Shown in pieces: positions 58,582-64,000 of a DNA stretch of 64,000 nucleotides (positions are counted from its first letter, which is position 1; each line of letters starts with the position of its first letter). The position numbers and the translations under genes were made by a program. Below the pieces are notes generated by a model that ran no database searches, had not been told where the DNA came from, and saw nothing but the letters and a program-made list of their open reading frames with translations. This stretch comes from Sipunculus nudus (taxonomy: Eukaryota > Annelida > Sipuncula > Golfingiida > Sipunculidae), in NCBI GenBank assembly GCA_026874595.1, contig CM049317.1:72005618-72069617 (forward strand), written 5' to 3'.

Positions 58582-60061
58582 ATGCGTAATTCGTGATAGA
58601 TTATCTTTTAGTCACAAGAATAATTGTGTTTTAACAACAGTTACAGTTTGTTTGATATTTCTGTTATCCTATCAGCCTTTGATATATAAACTATATATAT
58701 AAAATATCTAAATATGTTTATTATGTGTTCATTTGTTACTATATATGGAACATGATTCTGATTTCTAGAGTTGTTATAACAGTTTATTTTTAAACCCACA
58801 TATATTTATATTTTCGGTTAAGATTATGACTAAATCTTAATAATATGTTTCAAAGACTTGTAAGCAACGAATGCAGATTTATTTATTCAAAATATAAAAG
58901 TGAATGTATTGTGATGTATATAGGATGTCAATTAATCTATTCTGCTTAGTTGTGAGAAACCACACGTCTCAATGTCATATGTTTACATATGATAGCAACA
59001 TATTGTTAATTATTCCTTATAACCACGGATAATTTTAAGAAAAGCTGCTGGTCATTGTGTACACAAGCAGAGTAATTTGACACTAATTACAGCATCAATA
59101 AAGAATCGTAATGCCATTGCATACCGGACCTCAATAAGCAATACTGACTCTGTATTACTTCTTAGATTTAGTCGGGATTTCTAAGGAAATATAAAGAAGA
59201 ATAGGTCTTTTTCTATATCATGGATATATAAGCAGAAGGTACATGCAACAATCGCTAACTTCGTGCATAATTAGTTGTTCGAATCCCATGGTTACTTTCC
59301 GCTTAATATTGGACGTTAATTAATTGATTATGATATATTGAAACTTACATTCTGCTTTGTAAATGTAATCGACGCTAGGTGGGATAAATTATATGCCCGC
59401 TGTAGCCTTGAGGTTATGTATATAATTATATTCAAATATAATATTCAAAGACAAAGTCATGCTTGTGAATAACCATGTCAGTACAAAATACACAACACAA
59501 TACTGGATCCTTCGAAATCACCTGTTAACAACAACCCGTTATGGATAACAAATGTTTTGTGTAATAACTGTACATAAAACTATAAAGGATACTGCACTGT
59601 CTCCTTGTTTTCAAGTCACTGTAACTATAGATAAGGTATATAATGGCATCTGATCAACTGATTTTAGTTTAACTATGACTTGATCCAACTTTCTCAGACC
59701 CCCCCCCCCCCTCCCAAGCACGTAAGCATACACTTCTTCGATCCATGTTTTGGAGGCCTTAAATAGCTCTGGATTAATAATTACAGATCTTGCATCCCTA
59801 GACAAATAGAGTACAGATAATACAAATAATATGTAGTTATATATTGAATATATTATCTGTTATTAATGAAACATTGCCAGTTCTACGGAAATAATATGAC
59901 ATATATAGCGTTACATAGTATAACCTCATATACTTTTTACACACATGCCTATAAAGACATTTGAGACAGCTGAAAGAGGACAGTAGTTTTAGTGTAAATG
60001 GAATATGTATTAGTTACATTTTTTTCATGTTTTTAGACGGAAAACATACCAAAAAATAAAT
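58582..60061 (+). repeat. Repeat R, copy 2
   Basis: A 1480-bp direct copy of the preceding repeat, differing from copy 3 at only a handful of bases. Confidence 0.97.
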
Positions 60062-61235
60062 ATGCGTAATTCGTGATAGATTATCTTTTAGTCACAAGAA
60101 TAATTGTGTTTTAACAACAGTTACAGTTTGTTTGATATGTCTGTTATCCTATCAGCCTTTGATATATAAACTATATATATAAAGTATCTAAATATGTTTA
60201 TTATGTGTTCATTTGTTACTATATATGGAACATGATTCTGATTTCTAGAGTTGTTATAACAGTTTATTTTTAAACCCACATATATTTATATTTTCGGTTA
60301 AGATTATGACTAAATCTTAATAATATGTTTCAAAGACTTGTAAGCAACGAATGCAGATTTATTTATTCAAAATATAAAAGTGAATGTATTGTGATGTATA
60401 TAGGATGTCAATTAATCTATTCTGCTTAGTTGTGAGAAACCACACGTCTCAATGTCATATGTTTACATATGATAGCAACATATTGTTAATTATTCCTTAT
60501 AACCACGGATAATTTTAAGAAAAGCTGCTGGTCATTGTGTACACAAGCAGAGTAATTTGACACTAATTACAGCATCAATAAAGAATCGTAATGCCATTGC
60601 ATACCGGACCTCAATAAGCAATACTGACTCTGTATTACTTCTTAGATTTAGTCGGGATTTCTAAGGAAATATAAAGAAGAATAGGTCTTTTTCTATATCA
60701 TGGATATATAAGCAGAAGGTACATGCAACAATCGCTAACTTCGTGCATAATTAGTTGTTCGAATCCCATGGTTACTTTCCGCTTAATATTGGACGTTAAT
60801 TAATTGATTATGATATATTGAAACTTACATTCTGCTTTGTAAATGTAATCGACGCTAGGTGGGATAAATTATATGTCCGCTGTAGCCTTGAGGTTATGTA
60901 TATAATTATATTCAAATATAATATTCAAAGACAAAGTCATGCTTGTGAATAACCATGTCAGTACAAAATACACAACACAATACTGGATCCTTCGAAATCA
61001 CCTGTTAACAACAACCCGTTGTGGATAACAAATGTATTGTGTAATAACTGTACATAAAACTATAAAGGATACTGCACTGTCTCCTTGTTTTCAAGTCACT
61101 GTAACTATAGATAAGGTATATAATGGCATCTGATCAACTGATTTTAGTTTAACTATGACTTGATCCAACTTTCTCAGACCCCCCCCCCCCCCCCAAGCAC
61201 GTAAGCATACACTTCTTCGATCCATGTTTTGGAGG
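60062..61235 (+). repeat. Repeat R, copy 3, truncated
   Basis: Ends in TCCATGTTTTGGAGG, where copies 1 and 2 continue CCTTAAATAGC. The next base starts unit G sequence, only 40 bp from its ATG. Confidence 0.97.
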
Positions 61236-61275
61236 GCAAAATAACCAACCGTTAATGCTGCCATTAATTAAAAAC

Positions 61276-62095
61276 ATGGATCTCTTCTACAACCTGTTCC
61301 TCTTCCTCGGTATAAAATTATTGAATCATGCACATGGTCAAATAAAAGGTAAGTCCATTTATCTGAAACTCTTACTTTTGTGACTCGGACGATCAAAATA
61401 ATATTTAATGTGCTCCGAGGGATAATATTAAACGATGTCTTTATTTTACTGCTACTTTGAATGATCTAGATGAAGTTACATGAAGTGAGGAAATTTGTTT
61501 GCATGTATTTTTACGTGTAAACCTGATAATAACCTCAGAAGTTGTATCCCTAATTTATTTGTATCTTAGAAAGTGATTGTCGATATGAACAACAGGTAAT
61601 GTAGGCAAAATGTGACACATCATTTGCCATTGTATTGGGGTAATGATTTTGGATTTGTATTTAGACATGTTCCGCAATGCTTCCCTACACATGAACTATT
61701 CGACGGCAGTATCTTACTGCAATGAGAGGGGAATGAGGCTTCCTTCAACACTATCGGAAACAGAACACAAGGCCCTGATGGAGCAAATGAACACAAGCAA
61801 CATAAGAAAAGTGTGGCTGTCTGTTCGGCGTGTAATAAGAGAAAAATGGCTATCCATGAATGGATTTAATTAAAGGTTCAACTGATCTAATAATGTTTTA
61901 TTCTCAGATAATACCCTTTTAATACTTAAGATATGATTTTTTATTTTATTTGTTCACCGAATAATTTATTTGTTTATAAAACCAGACCCACTCTTGTTTA
62001 CAAGAATCACTTCTTGATTCATTCAGTATTTTTTAATGTCGGAGGGCCAATGTCGGGAATTCTGTTTGCTAGAAATATGAAAATGTGATTGTGAA
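61276..62095 (+). pseudogene. Receptor unit G: exons 1-2 and a broken exon 3
   Basis: Exon 1 (61276-61348) is intact: MDLFYNLFLFLGIKLLNHAHG. Exon 2 (61665-61875) is open through KVWLSVRRVIREKWLSMNG, but a 4-nt insertion (211 nt) creates TAA just before the donor. Exon 3 begins near 62052 with a lost acceptor (GG for AG) and falls out of homology after about 62090. No exon 4-8 follows. The usual upstream promoter sequence is missing because repeat R stops 40 bp before the ATG. The unit is closest to H in exon 1 (xHAHGQI). Without its promoter and 3' exons it is a fragment. Confidence 0.88.
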
Positions 62096-62460
62096 TATTG
62101 CGCATGTCTCTTATTCGTAGAGCATCTACGGATATTTCGCAGGAACACAATCCGTGTACCGGCGATGTTTACAATTTAGTCCTTAAGTAGTTACCGGCGG
62201 TTTATTGTTTCGACGTGTTCTTAATTAAGTTTTGTCACAGAAGCCTGATAATGTTTTTTTTTAATAACGCCGGCCTTGAATAGACGCCGGCTTTGTTAAG
62301 ACACCGGGACAAAGCAGGGTCTGAAAAAATAACGCCCGGACGTCTGATCAACGAAGTACGGTATAAACTGTTCATTTGTTTACAATCGGTTGCTTTCAGT
62401 GCCATTTTCTTATAGACTACTTAATTTAACATATCTTAATGAACATTTTCCATTTTCCCA
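62096..62460. other. Spacer with a short GC-rich patch
   Basis: GCCGGCGTCTATTC-like and GACGCCGGC phrases near 62268-62294 suggest an old repeat. No exon is seen. Confidence 0.35.
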
Positions 62461-62680
62461 ATGTATCGCCTCTAGCCTATGTACATCATATGCGGATACC
62501 TTTTTTGGATGTTCAAGTCAGCTTGGTGTCACAATACCAGAATAGTATCCAAGCGTTACCCTGGGCCAGCAAACAGTGGTTTAGATACACAGGTACTCCA
62601 ACAGTTTCCTGCTAATACCACAGTCTGTCATCTCCAGTTCTCTACATACCCTACTAATGGACAGCCCTAATGAGGCTAGG
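62461..62680 (+). repeat. Receptor upstream flank repeat P, copy 2
   Basis: Matches 11240-11470 (TCATATGCGGATACC, GGGCCAGCAAACAGTGGTTT) and lies the same way round upstream of unit H. Confidence 0.72.
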
Positions 62681-63139
62681 GCAAGTCAAGTACCATAAAC
62701 CATAGTTATTCAGTAGCCTTCTCATCCATTTTCAGCAATAGGTGAACTTATTAATACACAATAAAATCATGTATAGGCACATACTACTCCTCTTCAGTAA
62801 CCGATGAAAAATGTTAAACAGTAAAAGATCATAGTAATGTGCCACCATAACCACAACATACTTCGTCCCACGGTAATGAACTAAATGGATTAGACGAACA
62901 CAGGCAGAATCAATTTAAGAACAAACACATAATATCCATACCTTTTGTTTGTATTATATAACCATTCGCTTCATATTGGATTAATTATGCAAATCCAAAA
63001 CCACGCATGTGATCTTCCTGCATTAGATAATTGAATCATATTAATCCCAATCATATGACCAAACATAAGTCCATTTATTTTAAAACAAATGTCAAAGGAC
63101 AATACATAACCAACCGTCACTGCTTCATTAATTTAAAAC

Positions 63140-63991
63140 ATGGATCGCTTTTTCTACAATCTGTTCCTGTTCCTCAGTACAAAATTATTGTATCATGCAC
63201 ATGGTCAAATTACAGGTAAGGGCATTTATGTAAAACTCTTCTTATTATAACTCGGAAGATTATAAATTCTGAAATTATTCAATGTGCTGCGAGGGATAAT
63301 ATCAAACGATGTCTTTATTTTTGTCTTCTACTTTGAATGATACAGATGATGTTACACGAAGGTTGAAAGTTACGATTCCTAATAATTATGCACATAAGCT
63401 AACATGTTTTCCTACGTGTAAACCTCTGTAGTTGTATTCCTTATTTATCCCTATCTGTGGATATGAACAACAAGAAATATTGACAAAATGTGACATATTT
63501 TTGCCATTGTATTTAGGTAATGAATTTTGCTTTGTATTTAAACATGATCTATTTCTTTTGCCTGATTTTGTCTGAGAGGGGTATTTATGAAAGGTTGTTT
63601 TGCATTGGTCTAATTAAATCGTTTGAACAAAATGTAGATAGAAAAAATATACAATTCTTTATCAGAATATACACATGCCAACATGTGGGGTTTCCTTTTA
63701 TTACATGAACGCCTAAAATTATTAACAGTATGTGATATATCGTTTGCCATTTAACTGGTGAAGTGAATTTGATTCTGTATTCAGATATGTTTCTCCTCGC
63801 AACTACACCCATGAACTATTCGACCGCAGTATCTTACTGCAGGGAGAGGGGAATGACGCTTCCATCAACACTATCGGAGACAGAAAACATGGCCCTGAAG
63901 GAGCTAGTGACCACAAGCAACACTAGCAAAGTGTGGTTGTCTGTGCGGCGCGAAGTAACTGCAGAGTGGCTATCTGTAATTGGATCTAAAG
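63140..63991 (+). CDS. Receptor unit H: 5' part of an apparently intact two-CTLD gene
   Basis: Exon 1 (63140-63215, 76 nt) encodes MDRFFYNLFLFLSTKLLYH plus AHGQIT, a signal peptide. Exon 2 (63785-63991, 207 nt) has the CTLD1 opening TPMNYSTAVSYCRERGMTLP and SKVWLSVRREVTAEWLSV. Splice sites are GGTAAGG, TTCAG and GGTAAAA; phases are 1. No lesion is visible. The shared TATA-like block lies at 62948-62964. The intron contains a broken partial copy of the exon 2 entry region (about 63500-63600). The window ends nine bases after the exon 2 donor, so later exons are unseen. Expected product: signal peptide, two CTLDs and perhaps helix and tail as in F. Confidence 0.82.
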
Positions 63992-64000
63992 GTAAAATTG

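Overview
This window is animal nuclear DNA: AT-rich, full of introns and repeats, with no bacterial-style operons. Its repeat content points to a mollusc, most likely a bivalve. The evidence is two copies of an element with ends TTTTTAGCTCA and GGCCCATGGGC, a tRNA-headed SINE with a bivalve-type body, and satellites carrying the animal telomere motif TTAGGG. The species cannot be named from the sequence alone.

The gene content is a tandem, same-strand family of C-type-lectin-like receptor genes, called here units A to H. The ancestral gene can be read from unit F (53.6-57.0 kb) as eight exons. Exon 1 encodes a signal peptide, exons 2-3 a first C-type lectin-like domain (CTLD1), and exons 4-5 a Cys-rich linker plus CTLD2. 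Exon 6 is a short Cys/Ser stalk, exon 7 a transmembrane helix with a basic stop-transfer sequence, and exon 8 a cytoplasmic tail with YxxL/V tyrosine motifs. Exons 1-6 all join in phase 1, so they can be skipped or shuffled without losing frame. Unit E (48.2-50.1 kb) has intact exons 1-5 but has lost the stalk acceptor, membrane helix and tail. It could encode a secreted two-CTLD protein. Unit H (63.1 kb to the window end) is intact as far as visible. F carries a 17-bp frameshifting deletion in exon 2. A, B, C, D and G are degenerate or truncated.

Layout: 0-1.1 kb dispersed repeat; 1.13-1.40 kb a Pro-rich terminal exon of an unrelated gene; 3.7-5.5 kb LINE remnants; 5.5-6.5 kb unit A; 6.9-8.4 kb bivalve-type element; 10.1-10.5 kb SINE; 11.9-13.5 kb unit B; 14.5-17.3 kb unit C; 17.5-21.3 kb element with long inverted repeats; 22.9-24.1 kb unit D; 26.9-30.3 kb roughly 300-bp tandem repeat; 30.8-31.7 kb pogo/Tigger-like MITE; 32.6-35.4 kb second bivalve-type element; 37.15-41.5 kb satellite A with a duplicated hAT-like insertion; 41.5-45.8 kb old repeats; 45.85-57.0 kb two copies of a cassette (mobile repeat + satellite B + GC-rich repeat C + CTLD gene, units E and F); 57.1-61.2 kb three copies of a 1.48-kb repeat derived from the receptor 3' flank; 61.3-64 kb units G and H.

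The cluster looks like a fast-evolving receptor family, possibly immune, expanding by cassette duplication. Duplication junctions lie in or beside telomere-motif satellites. No experimental role can be read from the sequence.
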